Of a stretch of DNA of 64,000 bases, positions 16,488 to 25,045 are shown one piece after another. This DNA is from Pimelobacter simplex (lineage in GTDB: Bacteria > Actinomycetota > Actinomycetes > Propionibacteriales > Nocardioidaceae). The notes beneath the pieces were generated by a model that searched no databases, was not told the origin of the DNA, and was given only the letters and a program-made list of their open reading frames with translations. The position numbers and the translations under genes were made by a program. The first letter of the stretch is position 1; each line of letters opens with the position of its first letter. Location: contig NZ_CP096276.1 of NCBI RefSeq assembly GCF_024662235.1, positions 5,456,001 through 5,520,000 of the forward strand, in the 5' to 3' direction.

Positions 16488-17549
16488 GTGGGGGTGGCTG
16501 ACCCGGAGTTGATGTCGATCGGCGCGTTCGCCAAGCGCGCCGGGCTGACGGCGAGCGCGTTGCGGTTCTACGACGATGCCGGTCTGATGCGTCCCGAGCA
16601 GGTCGACCCGATGACGGGATACCGGTTCTACAGCGAGTCGCAGCTGGTGCGTGCTTCGCAGCTGCGTCAGCTGCGTGAGATGGGGATGCCGCTGTCCACG
16701 ATCGGCCGGTTCTTCACCGCCGGTGCCGCGGAGGCTGCCCGGCTCATCGACGAGCAGGTGGGCCAGGTCACCGCGGAGGCCAAGGAGATCCAGCAGACCG
16801 CGGCAACGCTCAAGGCGTCTCTCGGTGAGGATGCCTCCCTCACGCTGTGCGCCCTGCCGGGTCCGGTCCTCGCGGCGGCCGTCGATCAGGTCCTGGCCAC
16901 CACGACGCGCGACCCCGAGGTCCCGGTGCTGGCCGGTGTCCACCTGGAGGCAGGTCCCGATGCGATCTCCCTGACCGCGACCGATCGCTACCGCCTCGCC
17001 ACCCGGACGCTGGTGCCCATCCGGCCGTCGACCGTCTCGTGGGCAGGAACGCTGGCCGGGGACGATCTCCAGAGCGCCGTCTCGTGGCTCCGGCGACGTC
17101 CCACCGTGACCTTGGAGGCGGGCGAGCGGACGCTGGCCCTCCGCACCGCCGACGGTGCCGTGGCCCGGTGCCGCGTGCTGACGGAGGTCTTCCCTGACCA
17201 CAGGCTCCTGATCGGGTCCCTCCCCGCCGTGACCCATCGCGTGACCGTCCAGGCGCAGCAGGTCCTCGCGGCGCTGGGGCAAGCGCCGGCGACCGTCGGA
17301 CTGCGGACCGCGGACGGCCGGCCGAGTCTCCTGCTCTCCGGGACCGCCATGGCGCTGCACGGCACCGCGACCGGTCCCGACCTGACGGTCTGGTTCGAGC
17401 TGGCCACGCTGTACCCCGCGTTGAGCCAGGCGCTCGGCAACGACGTGATGGTCGATCTTCGCGGTCCTGACCTGCCCGCCACGGTCCGGTCGGCGGACGA
17501 CGGCGACCTCACCGCGCTCGTCATGCCCTGCCGGTCCGATCCCTCATGA
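16488..17549 (+). CDS. MerR-family regulator fused to DnaN-like sliding-clamp domains
   Basis: A 353-aa protein. Residues 9-78 are a MerR winged helix (M-S-I-G-A-F-A-K-R-A-G, L-R-F-Y-D-D-A-G-L), then a short coiled helix. Residues about 118-345 resemble domains 2 and 3 of the DNA polymerase III beta clamp: P-V-L-A-G-V-H-L-E and T-A-T-D-R-Y-R-L-A (compare L-x-G-x-L-F and A-T-D-x-x-R-L in clamps), F-P-D-H-R-L-L, and the terminal A-L-V-M-P. The true clamp has three such domains; the first is replaced by the HTH. GTG 16488 has GAGG at good spacing, while ATG 16512 starts exactly at the MerR domain and fits the promoter better. The stop overlaps the next gene by ATGA. Ligand and targets are unknown. 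Confidence 0.85.
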   Translation: MGVADPELMSIGAFAKRAGLTASALRFYDDAGLMRPEQVDPMTGYRFYSESQLVRASQLRQLREMGMPLSTIGRFFTAGAAEAARLIDEQVGQVTAEAKEIQQTAATLKASLGEDASLTLCALPGPVLAAAVDQVLATTTRDPEVPVLAGVHLEAGPDAISLTATDRYRLATRTLVPIRPSTVSWAGTLAGDDLQSAVSWLRRRPTVTLEAGERTLALRTADGAVARCRVLTEVFPDHRLLIGSLPAVTHRVTVQAQQVLAALGQAPATVGLRTADGRPSLLLSGTAMALHGTATGPDLTVWFELATLYPALSQALGNDVMVDLRGPDLPATVRSADDGDLTALVMPCRSDPS

Positions 17550-18064
17550 CCGACCCTGCCGCGACGCCCGATCCGACGATGGAGGCGATCGGCGACGCTG
17601 TGCTCCTCGGGCGCGAGGGCGACCCCGAACCGGCGCGGCGCGCACTGCTCGCCCTCTGGCGACAGATCGGGGTCGCGGGCGACCCGTTCCACCGCTGCAC
17701 GCTCGCTCACTACCTGGCGGACCTCCACGAGGATCCCGCATCGGCGCTCATGTGGGACGTCCGCGCCCTCGACGCAGCCGATGCGCTCACCGACGAACGG
17801 GCCCAGCAGCACCACGCCGGCCTCCGCGTGGCCGGGTTCTACCCGAGCCTCTACCTCAACATCGCCGACAACCTCCGCCGCCTGGGCGCGTTCGAAGCGG
17901 CTGCCGAGTACATCGACCGCGCCGAGCAGCACACCTCCGCCCTGCCCGACGACGCCTACGGCACCACCGTCCGCTCCGCCGTCAGCGAGGTCCGCCAGGC
18001 CATCGACGACCGCGACCCGGCTCCTCGAGCGTCAGCGCCCGGGGCGGCCCGGTCCTCCGCCTAG
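17546..18064 (+). CDS. Small helical (TPR-like) protein coupled to the MerR-clamp gene
   Basis: A 172-aa soluble protein of unknown function, started by the ATGA overlap with the regulator. Helix pairs such as A-L-T-D-E-R-A-Q-Q-H-H and L-Y-L-N-I-A-D-N-L-R-R-L-G with A-A-E-Y-I-D-R-A-E look like tetratricopeptide repeats, so it may be a protein-binding adaptor. No catalytic motif or signal peptide is visible. Strict coupling suggests it works with, or is controlled by, the clamp-fused regulator. Its stop shares the palindrome CTAG with the stop of the convergent LysR gene. Confidence 0.72.
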   Translation: MTDPAATPDPTMEAIGDAVLLGREGDPEPARRALLALWRQIGVAGDPFHRCTLAHYLADLHEDPASALMWDVRALDAADALTDERAQQHHAGLRVAGFYPSLYLNIADNLRRLGAFEAAAEYIDRAEQHTSALPDDAYGTTVRSAVSEVRQAIDDRDPAPRASAPGAARSSA

Positions 18065-18960
18065 GTCCCGAGCGAGGCGACGACCTGGCGCACGAAGGCG
18101 TCGACCGCCGGTGGGAGGGTACGCCGCGCCATCGTCTGCACCTGCAGGGTCCGGCGGCGCAGCTCGGGATTGCTCAAGGGGACGGTGCGGAAGCCGTCCC
18201 CGACCAGGTGCCGCGCGCTGAGGAGCCCGGTCAGCGTCACCGCTCCCGTACGCCGGGCCAGGGCGTTGAGCGCGGCCGACGAGTTGCTGGTCAGCACGGG
18301 CCCCAGGTGCAGTCCCTCCGCGGCGCACCCGATGTCGACGAGCTCGCGCAGGGTGCTGCCCCCGTCCATCAGCGCGAGCGGGTGCTCCCGGAGGTCGGCC
18401 AGCGAGATGCTGTCGCGGTCGCCGAGGGGGTGGCCGTCGGGGACCAGGGCGACGATCGGCTCGGCCGACGAGAACGCGACGTGGACCCCGAACGCCGGCG
18501 CCAGGCTGAAGGTCAGGGCGACGTCCGCCGTGCCGGTCGCGACGGCCTCGGTAGCGGCGGCCGGGTCGGTCACGGTCAGGTGCACGCGGGCGGCGGGGAA
18601 GTGCTCGCGGAAGCGCGCGATCTCGGCCGGGACGAAGTCCTCGACGAAGCCCTCGGTGCACGCCACGGTGACCAGGGCGCGGCCGGACTCGTGGAGGTCG
18701 CGGATCCGCTCCAGCAGGTCGCTCTCCTCGAGCAGCGTGCGGCGGGCGTGGTCGGCCAGCAGCCGGCCGGCCTCGGTCGGGACCATCCCGCGCGGATGCC
18801 GGTCGAACAGCCGGGTGCCGGTCTCCTGCTCCAGCCGGGCGATGTGCCGGCTGATCGCCGAGGCCGCGATGTGCAGGCTCTCCGAGGCCTCCGCGATCGA
18901 ACCGGTGCGCGCCACCTCGACGAAGTAGCGGAGCGAGTCGCTGACGAGGTGCACGCGCAC
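18061..18960 (-). CDS. LysR-family transcriptional regulator
   Basis: A 299-aa protein when started at GTG 18960 (GTG 18954 is equally possible); the open frame extends further upstream but without LysR-like sequence. The HTH is at residues about 5-62: L-R-Y-F-V-E-V-A-R-T-G-S-I-A-E-A-S-E-S-L-H-I-A-A-S-A-I-S-R-H-I. A LysR substrate-binding domain follows to the C-terminus (V-A-C-T-E-G-F, P-D-G-H-P-L, R-T-G-A-V-T-L-T-G-L). It is divergent from the M20 dipeptidase, with only about 43 nt between starts, so it probably controls that gene. Confidence 0.88.
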   Translation of the reverse strand: MRVHLVSDSLRYFVEVARTGSIAEASESLHIAASAISRHIARLEQETGTRLFDRHPRGMVPTEAGRLLADHARRTLLEESDLLERIRDLHESGRALVTVACTEGFVEDFVPAEIARFREHFPAARVHLTVTDPAAATEAVATGTADVALTFSLAPAFGVHVAFSSAEPIVALVPDGHPLGDRDSISLADLREHPLALMDGGSTLRELVDIGCAAEGLHLGPVLTSNSSAALNALARRTGAVTLTGLLSARHLVGDGFRTVPLSNPELRRRTLQVQTMARRTLPPAVDAFVRQVVASLGT

Positions 18961-19003
18961 ACAGTAGTTCTCGGATCGGCAACGGGGGCTTCGGGAATCG
19001 GCG

Positions 19004-20443
19004 ATGGTCACGCGACCGTGGCTGCGCTTGGCTGGACGGGTGGAGAGTGCCCTGACCCGTGCGCGGGCGATCGAGCTCGCCGAGGACCACCTCGAGTCGG
19101 GCGCGCTGCTGCGCGAGCTGGAGCGCAAGGTCGCCTACCCGACCGAGAGCGAGTCCGGCGAGCGCGGTGACGTGCACCGCGACTACCTGCGCGAGGAGAT
19201 CGTGCCGGGCCTGGAGCGTTGCGGGTTCACGTGGCGCCTCGTGGACAACCCGGTGGCGGAGCGGCCGCCGTACCTGGTGGCGCGGCGGGTCGAGGACCCC
19301 GCGCTGCGCACGGTGCTCGTCTACGGCCACGGCGACGTCGTCCTGGGCGACGCCGAGCGGTGGACCGCGCCGTGGTCGCCCTGGCGGCTCGTGGTGGACG
19401 GCGACCGCTGGTACGGCCGCGGCTCGTGCGACAACAAGGGCCAGCACGCGATCAACCTCGCCGCGCTGGAGCAGGTGCTGCGCGTGCGGGAGGGACGGCT
19501 CGGGTTCAACGTCACGGTGCTGATGGACATGGGGGAGGAGATCGGCTCGCCCGGTCTGCGCGAGGTCTGCACGGCGCTGGCCGGCGACGAGCTCGCCGCC
19601 GACGTGCTCATCGCCTCGGACGGGACCCGGGTCGCGGAGGCCAGCCCGACGCTCGTGCTCGGCACCCGGGGCGAGGTGTCGTTCACGCTGCGCGCGGCGC
19701 TGCGTCCGCGCGGCTACCACTCGGGCAACTGGGGCGGCCTGCTCGCCAATCCCGCGGTCCTGCTGGCGAACGCGCTCGCCACGATGGTCGACGCGCGGGG
19801 CCGGATCCTCGTCGAGGAACTGCGCCCGCCGGCGATCCCGGACCCGGTCCGGGCGATCCTGGGCACGATCGAGATCGACGGCGGGCCCTCGGCGCCGCCG
19901 ATCGAGGAGTGGGGCGAGCCCGGCCTGAGCGCCCCCGAGCAGCTCTACGGCTGGAACACGCTCGAGGTGCTGGGCCTGTCGGCGGGCGCGGCGACCGGGC
20001 CCCAGAACGCCATCCCCGGCACGGCCTCGGCGCGGTGCCAGCTGCGGTTCGTCGTGGGCACCGACCACACCGCGGTCGGTACGACGGTCCGAGCGCACCT
20101 CGACGCGCACGGGTTCGAGCAGGTGGTGGTCGAGGTCGATCCCGAGATCACCGCCGCGACCCGCCTGGACCACGACGACCCGTGGGTCGGGTGGGCGGCG
20201 GCGTCGGTGGAGCGGACGACCGGGAAGGTGCCGACGATCCTCCCGAACCTCGGCGGCACCTTCCCCAACGACTGCTTCGCCGACGTCCTCGGCATCCCGA
20301 CGATCTGGGTTCCGCACTCCTACCCGGGGTGCTCGCAGCACGCGCCCGACGAGCACCTGCTGGCGAGCCTGGCCAAGGAGGCGCTCGGCATCATGGCCGG
20401 ACTGTTCTGGGACCTCGGGGAGACGCCGACTCCCTTGCGCTAA
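19004..20443 (+). CDS. M20-family metallopeptidase (dipeptidase-like)
   Basis: A 479-aa zinc peptidase (467 aa if GTG 19040 is the start). Zinc ligands and catalytic residues follow the M20 order: Y-G-H-G-D-V-V (His, Asp), R-G-S-C-D-N-K-G-Q (bridging Asp), M-D-M-G-E-E-I-G-S (catalytic Glu, ligand Glu), S-D-G-T (Asp) and P-H-S-Y near the end (His). The lid domain carries R-P-R-G-Y-H-S-G. The family cleaves dipeptides, N-acyl or N-carbamoyl amino acids. No signal peptide, so it is cytoplasmic. It lies between the divergent LysR gene and the operator that begins right after its stop. Confidence 0.87.
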   Translation: MVTRPWLRLAGRVESALTRARAIELAEDHLESGALLRELERKVAYPTESESGERGDVHRDYLREEIVPGLERCGFTWRLVDNPVAERPPYLVARRVEDPALRTVLVYGHGDVVLGDAERWTAPWSPWRLVVDGDRWYGRGSCDNKGQHAINLAALEQVLRVREGRLGFNVTVLMDMGEEIGSPGLREVCTALAGDELAADVLIASDGTRVAEASPTLVLGTRGEVSFTLRAALRPRGYHSGNWGGLLANPAVLLANALATMVDARGRILVEELRPPAIPDPVRAILGTIEIDGGPSAPPIEEWGEPGLSAPEQLYGWNTLEVLGLSAGAATGPQNAIPGTASARCQLRFVVGTDHTAVGTTVRAHLDAHGFEQVVVEVDPEITAATRLDHDDPWVGWAAASVERTTGKVPTILPNLGGTFPNDCFADVLGIPTIWVPHSYPGCSQHAPDEHLLASLAKEALGIMAGLFWDLGETPTPLR

Positions 20444-20459
20444 CATGTTTATCAACATG
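20444..20459 (+). promoter_or_regulatory. Operator upstream of the S9 peptidase-BAAT-GntR operon
   Basis: CATGTTTATCAACATG is an inverted repeat (CATGTT/AACATG, 4 nt apart). The surrounding 17 bases ACATGTTTATCAACATG recur exactly at 26441-26457 before the dipeptide importer. It begins right after the TAA of the M20 gene, 21 nt before the S9 start. The GntR protein encoded in this operon is the obvious candidate binder. Confidence 0.65.
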
Positions 20460-20479
20460 GCAAGCAAGGGAGTCGCACG

Positions 20480-22411
20480 ATGAAGGCAGCCGACCTCGGG
20501 TTGATCCAGGTGCTCGGCTCGCCGACCCTGTCCCCGGACGGGCACTGCGCGGTGGTCTCGGTCGAGCGGGCCGACCTGGCGACGGACCGCTACCTCGCGG
20601 ACCTGTGGCGGGTGCCTGTCGACGGCGCGGAGCCCTCCCGGATCACCTCCGGCGAGCTCGATCGCGAGCCGCGCTGGTCGCCCGACGGCCGCTGGCTCGC
20701 GTTCACGCGCTCGGTGCCGGGCTCGGGACCCCAGCTCCACCTCCTCCCGCACGACGGCGGCACGCCCCGCGTGCTCACCAGCCATCCCCTCGGCGTCTCC
20801 TCGCCGCAGTGGTCGCCGGACTCGACGGCGATCGCGTACGTCGCGCGCGTGCCCGAGCCGGGCCGCTACGTCGCGCCGATCGCGCGGACGGCATCCTCCG
20901 AGCCGCCGCGCCGGATCACCGGACTGCGCTACCGCGAGGACGGCATCGGCTACGTGCTCGACCGTCCGAAGCAGGTCTTCACCGTCGCCGTCGCCGACGG
21001 CGCGGTCACCCAGCACACCACCGAGGCCGCCGACCACGACGGCCCCGCGTGGAGCCCGGACGGCACGCGGCTGGCGTTCGTCGCGGCTCGGCACGCCGAC
21101 CGGGACACGGTGCCGGCGCGCGACGTCTTCGTGCGGGACCTGGGCGAGCGCCGGACGACCGTGGTGACGCGGACCGACCTGCGCGCGAGCCATCCCGCCT
21201 TCAGCGCGGACGGCGACCACGTCTACTTCCTCGGCACCGAGACCGGCGGGGAGCTCAACGAGACGTACTTCAACCCGACCTCGCTCTGGGTCACCGCGCT
21301 GGGCGGGGCCGAGCCGGCGCCGGCGACCCGCCTGACCGACGCGGACACGACGGACCTGGTCCCGCAGCCGCTCACCGTGACCGGCACGGGCGTGCTGGCG
21401 CTGGTCGGGAGGCGCGGGGCCGTCGACCTGGTGCAGGTGGCGCCGGACGGCGCCGTCGCCGACGTGGTCGCCGGGCCCACCCACGTCCTCGGGTACGACG
21501 TCCGCGACGGGCTGGTCGTGGCCGCCGTCGCGAGCGACACCGAGGCCGGCGAGCTCCACGCCGTCACGCCCGACGGCTCGCGCCGCCTCACGTCGTTCGG
21601 CGCACCGCTCGTCGCCGCCGGCCCGCTCGCGCGGATGCACGAGGTGAGCGGCACGGCCGCCGACGGCTACCCGGTGCACGGGTGGGTGCTGCGTCCCGAG
21701 GGCGACGGTCCGTTCCCGGTCGTCCTCGCCGTGCACGGCGGACCGTTCCGCGCCTTCGGCTGGCGCCTGCTCGACCAGGCTCAGGCCTGCGTCGACGCGG
21801 GCTACGTCGTGGTGATGGGCAACCCGCGCGGCTCCTCCGGCTACGGCGCCGAGCACGGCCGGGCGGTACGCCACGCCTTCGGCGACGTCGACGTCCAGGA
21901 CCTGACCGCGCTCGTCGACCTCGCCGTCGAGGAGTTCGCCGGCGACCCCGACCGGGTCGGCGTGATCGGGGCGTCGTACGGCGGCTTCATGGCCGCCTGG
22001 CTCGCCGCGCGCTCCGACCGCTTCGCCTCGGCGATCGTCGACCGCGCCACCGTGGAGTGGAACGACGCCGACATCGACGACGACGTGGACTACACGCACC
22101 TCTACATCGGGACCGACCCGGAGGTGCAGCGGCTGAAGTCGCCGCTGACCTACGCCGAGGACGTCGCGATCCCGGTCCTGGTGGTGGTCGCCGAGCAGGA
22201 CCTGCGCTGCCCGCCGGCCCAGGGCCGCCGGTTCTTCTCGGCGCTGCACCGCGCGGGGAAGCGCACCGAGCTGCTGTCGTTCCCGGGCGCCAGCCACATG
22301 TTCCACGACAGCGGGCTGCCGCGGCACCGGCAGGCCCGCCTCGACGCGATCATCGCGTGGTTCGACGAGACCCTGAAGCCTGGTGGCAACGGCCGGAGCG
22401 ACGCCGGATGA
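20480..22411 (+). CDS. S9-family serine peptidase (acylaminoacyl / dipeptidyl peptidase-like)
   Basis: A 643-aa cytoplasmic protein with AAGGGAG 7 nt before the ATG. Residues about 1-380 are a beta-propeller with PD40-type blades (S-P-D-G-H, W-S-P-D-G-R-W-L-A-F, W-S-P-D-S-T). The C-terminal alpha/beta-hydrolase domain has the nucleophile Ser499 in G-A-S-Y-G-G-F, Asp574 in E-Q-D-L-R-C-P and His606 in G-A-S-H-M-F. The family removes short acyl-amino acids, dipeptides or prolyl dipeptides from oligopeptides. The stop overlaps the BAAT-type gene (ATGA). It is expected to process peptides brought in by the Dpp-type importer at 26526. Confidence 0.9.
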   Translation: MKAADLGLIQVLGSPTLSPDGHCAVVSVERADLATDRYLADLWRVPVDGAEPSRITSGELDREPRWSPDGRWLAFTRSVPGSGPQLHLLPHDGGTPRVLTSHPLGVSSPQWSPDSTAIAYVARVPEPGRYVAPIARTASSEPPRRITGLRYREDGIGYVLDRPKQVFTVAVADGAVTQHTTEAADHDGPAWSPDGTRLAFVAARHADRDTVPARDVFVRDLGERRTTVVTRTDLRASHPAFSADGDHVYFLGTETGGELNETYFNPTSLWVTALGGAEPAPATRLTDADTTDLVPQPLTVTGTGVLALVGRRGAVDLVQVAPDGAVADVVAGPTHVLGYDVRDGLVVAAVASDTEAGELHAVTPDGSRRLTSFGAPLVAAGPLARMHEVSGTAADGYPVHGWVLRPEGDGPFPVVLAVHGGPFRAFGWRLLDQAQACVDAGYVVVMGNPRGSSGYGAEHGRAVRHAFGDVDVQDLTALVDLAVEEFAGDPDRVGVIGASYGGFMAAWLAARSDRFASAIVDRATVEWNDADIDDDVDYTHLYIGTDPEVQRLKSPLTYAEDVAIPVLVVVAEQDLRCPPAQGRRFFSALHRAGKRTELLSFPGASHMFHDSGLPRHRQARLDAIIAWFDETLKPGGNGRSDAG

Positions 22412-23658
22412 GCCTGGCGATCGACGGCCCGGCGGCGCGCTCGCTCGCCGACACGGCGTTCGACGTACGGATCACCGGTGCGGTGCCGGGGGAGTCCGTC
22501 GCCCTCGTGGTCGACCTGCCGTCGTACCAGGGGGCTGACTGGTCGGGCCGGTTCACCGCCACGGCCGACGAACACGGTGTGGTCGACCTCGCGACCACCG
22601 CTCTCGACGGGTTCGCGGACGCCGATCCCACCACCCTGCTGTGGGCGCTGGAGGCGCGACCGGGCTCCGCGGCCGGACCGGCGCCGGCCGAGCACGAGCT
22701 CGGCTGGACCCTCCGCGTGGAGCAGGGCGACCGCTCCGCCGTCGCGCACTACGCCCGCGAGCTCCGCGGTCCCGGGGTGCGCGTCGAGGATCTCCCGTCA
22801 CCCCTGGCCGGGCGGCTGTTCCTCCCGGCCGAGCCCGGTCCGCGGCCCGCGGTGATCAGCCTGTCCGGGTCCGGCGGCGGCATCAACGAGGAGGAGGCCG
22901 CGCTGCTCGCCAGCCGTGGCTTCGTGTGCCTCGCCCTCGCCTGCTTCAACTACCCCAGCCGGCCCGACGACCTCTACGAGCTCCCCCTCGAGTACGTCGC
23001 CGACGCCGTCGCCTGGCTCGCGGCCCGCGACGAGGTGCGCGCGGACGCGATCGCGGTCAAGGGTCAGTCGCGCGGAGCCGAGCTCAGCCTGCTCGTCGCC
23101 GCGCACGTCCCCGGCATCCGGGCCGCGGCCGCCGTCGTCCCCTCCGGCTACGTCTGGGGATCGTTCACCTCCGACGGCCGCGACGGCGCCGCGTGGACGC
23201 TCGCCGGCCACCCCGTACCGCCCGTCCCCGACGACGGCCTGGTCTCCGGCGGGTCCACGACGACACCGACCGGCATCGCCGCCGCGCCGGGCTTCCGAGC
23301 CGCGGTCGCGGCGGCCGCACCGGACGACCTGGACCGGGCGACGATCCCCATCGAGCGGTTCGCCGGCCCGGTGCTGCTGCTCTGCGGAGGTGCCGACCTG
23401 ATGTGGGACTCGGCCGAGCTGAGCGACGTCCTGCTGCGCCGCCGGCTCGCCGCGGGCACCGCGGCGGTGACCCGCCGGCTGGTGTTCCCGGACGCCGGTC
23501 ACAACCTCGGTCTGCCCTTCACACCGGTCGTCACGAGGTCGGTCCACCCGGTCAACGACGTCGCCTACGCCTATGGCGGGACCCGCCCCGGGACCGCACG
23601 GGCGCGTGCCGACGCGTGGAGCGCATTGATCGACTTCCTGAAGACGTCGCTGTCATGA
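22408..23658 (+). CDS. Acyl-CoA thioesterase / bile-acid-CoA:amino-acid N-acyltransferase family hydrolase
   Basis: A 416-aa protein. The N-terminal beta-sandwich (residues about 10-120) matches Bile_Hydr_Trans. The C-terminal alpha/beta hydrolase is BAAT_C-like: P-A-V-I-S-L-S-G-S-G-G-G, nucleophile Ser221 in G-Q-S-R-G-A-E-L, Asp in G-G-A-D-L-M-W-D and His in D-A-G-H-N-L. In mammals a Cys nucleophile favours amidation of acyl-CoA with glycine/taurine and a Ser favours thioester hydrolysis; Ser is present here. Position between a peptidase and its regulator suggests it releases or transfers an acyl group on an N-acyl amino acid or peptide (inference). No signal peptide. Confidence 0.85.
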   Translation: MSLAIDGPAARSLADTAFDVRITGAVPGESVALVVDLPSYQGADWSGRFTATADEHGVVDLATTALDGFADADPTTLLWALEARPGSAAGPAPAEHELGWTLRVEQGDRSAVAHYARELRGPGVRVEDLPSPLAGRLFLPAEPGPRPAVISLSGSGGGINEEEAALLASRGFVCLALACFNYPSRPDDLYELPLEYVADAVAWLAARDEVRADAIAVKGQSRGAELSLLVAAHVPGIRAAAAVVPSGYVWGSFTSDGRDGAAWTLAGHPVPPVPDDGLVSGGSTTTPTGIAAAPGFRAAVAAAAPDDLDRATIPIERFAGPVLLLCGGADLMWDSAELSDVLLRRRLAAGTAAVTRRLVFPDAGHNLGLPFTPVVTRSVHPVNDVAYAYGGTRPGTARARADAWSALIDFLKTSLS

Positions 23659-23695
23659 TGGGCGCGCTCGTACGTCGGAAGTGGGAGAAGGCACG

Positions 23696-24469
23696 ATGAG
23701 GGACGCCGCGCACGGTGGTCTGGCCGCCATGGTCTACGCCGACATCAAGGCCCGGATCCTGACCGGACAGGTCCGCCCGGGCGACGTCCTGGCGGCCCAC
23801 CAGATCGCCCAGGAGATGGAGGTCAGCCGCACCCCCGCCCACGAGGCGCTCAAGCGGCTGGTCGCCGAGGGCTACCTCGTCGCACAGCCCCGCATCGGCT
23901 ACACCGTCACCCCGATCAACCTCGACGAGATCCGCGACCTGTTCCAGATCCGGGTCCGCCTCGAGTGCCTCGCCGCCGAGCTGGCCGCGGCCGCCTTCAC
24001 CCCGGCCGACGCCGCCGCCTTCGAGTCCGCCCACGCCAACGCCATGGCCGAGGTCAAGCGCCTCGAAGGACGCTCGCCCAACGACCCCGAGGTCGTCGAG
24101 ACGATGAGTGGACTGCACCGGCAGTTCCACCAGATGGTCGCGGGCATGTCCGGCAACCGCCGCCTGACCGCGATGATCGGCACGCTCCAGGACGAGATGC
24201 AGCGGTTCTGGGCGCTGGTGCCCGGCTACCTGAGCCAGTCCTACGTGTTCTTCAACGACCCCGAGCACCAGGAGACCTACGACGCGATCGCGGCCAAGGA
24301 CGCGGACCGGGCCCGGGCGTCCGTCGTACGGCATCTGCGGGACAACCTGCGCCACCTCTTCGACGCGCTCTTCCCGGACGAGCCGGCCGGTGGGCCGATC
24401 GACCCGCCGTGGGACGTCACCGACGACCCGCGCTGGCTCGCGGCGACGGCCCGGGACAAGAGCTCCTAG
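23696..24469 (+). CDS. GntR-family regulator, FCD subfamily
   Basis: A 257-aa protein; ATG 23696 follows GGGAGAAGG (23683-23691), better than the in-frame GTG 23681. The HTH covers residues about 10-75 (Q-I-A-Q-E-M-E-V-S-R-T-P-A-H-E-A-L-K-R-L). The FCD helical domain has R-L-E-C-L-A-A-E-L-A, H-R-Q-F-H-Q-M-V and the late His region V-V-R-H-L-R-D-N. The C-terminal D-P-R-W-L-A tail is extra. It starts 37 nt after the BAAT-type gene, so it is part of the operon that begins at 20480. It probably binds the paired CATGTT-N4-AACATG boxes and controls both its own operon and the importer. Confidence 0.9.
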   Translation: MRDAAHGGLAAMVYADIKARILTGQVRPGDVLAAHQIAQEMEVSRTPAHEALKRLVAEGYLVAQPRIGYTVTPINLDEIRDLFQIRVRLECLAAELAAAAFTPADAAAFESAHANAMAEVKRLEGRSPNDPEVVETMSGLHRQFHQMVAGMSGNRRLTAMIGTLQDEMQRFWALVPGYLSQSYVFFNDPEHQETYDAIAAKDADRARASVVRHLRDNLRHLFDALFPDEPAGGPIDPPWDVTDDPRWLAATARDKSS

Positions 24470-24481
24470 CCGCTCCGTCTC

Positions 24482-24504
24482 AACCTTCTCGGCGTCCCGG
24501 TCGT
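24482..24504 (+). promoter_or_regulatory. Candidate ECF-type promoter of the sigma factor gene
   Basis: AACC (24482-24485) and CGT (24502-24504) are separated by 16 nt, the AAC...CGT pattern of ECF sigma promoters. They lie 32 nt upstream of the sigma gene start. This suggests that the sigma factor drives its own gene. Confidence 0.5.
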
Positions 24505-24535
24505 ATCAGTGCTGACAGGGCGTGGAGAGGGAGCG

Positions 24536-25045
24536 ATGCAGCAGCACGAGTTCGACGCGTTCGTGGACGGGGAGCTGCCCCGGCTGCTCGGCTACGCCCG
24601 GGCGCTGACGGGCTCCGACCACGACGCGTGGGACCTCGTCCAGGACGCGCTGGTCCGGATGTCGCGGCACTGGTCGCGCATCCGCCGCGACGGGAACCCC
24701 GCGGCGTACGCCCGGACCACGCTGGTGCGGCTCCACATCGACAGTCGCCGGCGGCGCCGGCGTGAGGTGCTGACCGACGCCGTCCCGGAGATGGTGGGTG
24801 TGGAGGCGGCCGAGGCGGCGGTGGGCGGGCTCGACGAGTGGGTGCTCGCGGCCCTGGCCGAGCTGACCCCGCGCCAGCGCACGGCCGTGCTGCTGCGGCA
24901 CCTCGACGACCTGGACCTCGCCTCGATCGCCGAGGTCATGAGCTGCTCGACCGGTACGGCGAAGAGCCACCTCTCGCGCGGCATGGAACGGCTCCGCGCC
25001 CACGTCCCCGCGGCCGGGCTCTCCGAGGAGGATCGCCATGGATGA
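24536..25045 (+). CDS. ECF RNA polymerase sigma factor, SigE family
   Basis: A 169-aa protein; ATG 24536 has GGAGAGGGAG just upstream. Region 2 covers residues about 5-75 (L-L-G-Y-A-R-A-L-T-G and D-L-V-Q-D-A-L-V-R, then R-D-G-N-P-A-A-Y-A-R-T). Region 4 covers residues about 100-155 (L-A-E-L-T-P-R-Q-R-T-A-V-L-L-R and S-C-S-T-G-T-A-K-S-H-L-S-R-G). The spacing and the L-R-H-L-D-D-L motif are those of the actinobacterial SigE/SigE50 family. It overlaps the next gene by 8 nt, the usual arrangement with a cognate membrane regulator. Confidence 0.92.
   Translation: MQQHEFDAFVDGELPRLLGYARALTGSDHDAWDLVQDALVRMSRHWSRIRRDGNPAAYARTTLVRLHIDSRRRRRREVLTDAVPEMVGVEAAEAAVGGLDEWVLAALAELTPRQRTAVLLRHLDDLDLASIAEVMSCSTGTAKSHLSRGMERLRAHVPAAGLSEEDRHG

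Noticed and set aside
18032..22327. A minus-strand open frame of about 1,430 codons across the LysR, M20 and S9 genes
   Set aside because: Low-complexity composition and total overlap with three genes that have clear motifs; a shadow frame.
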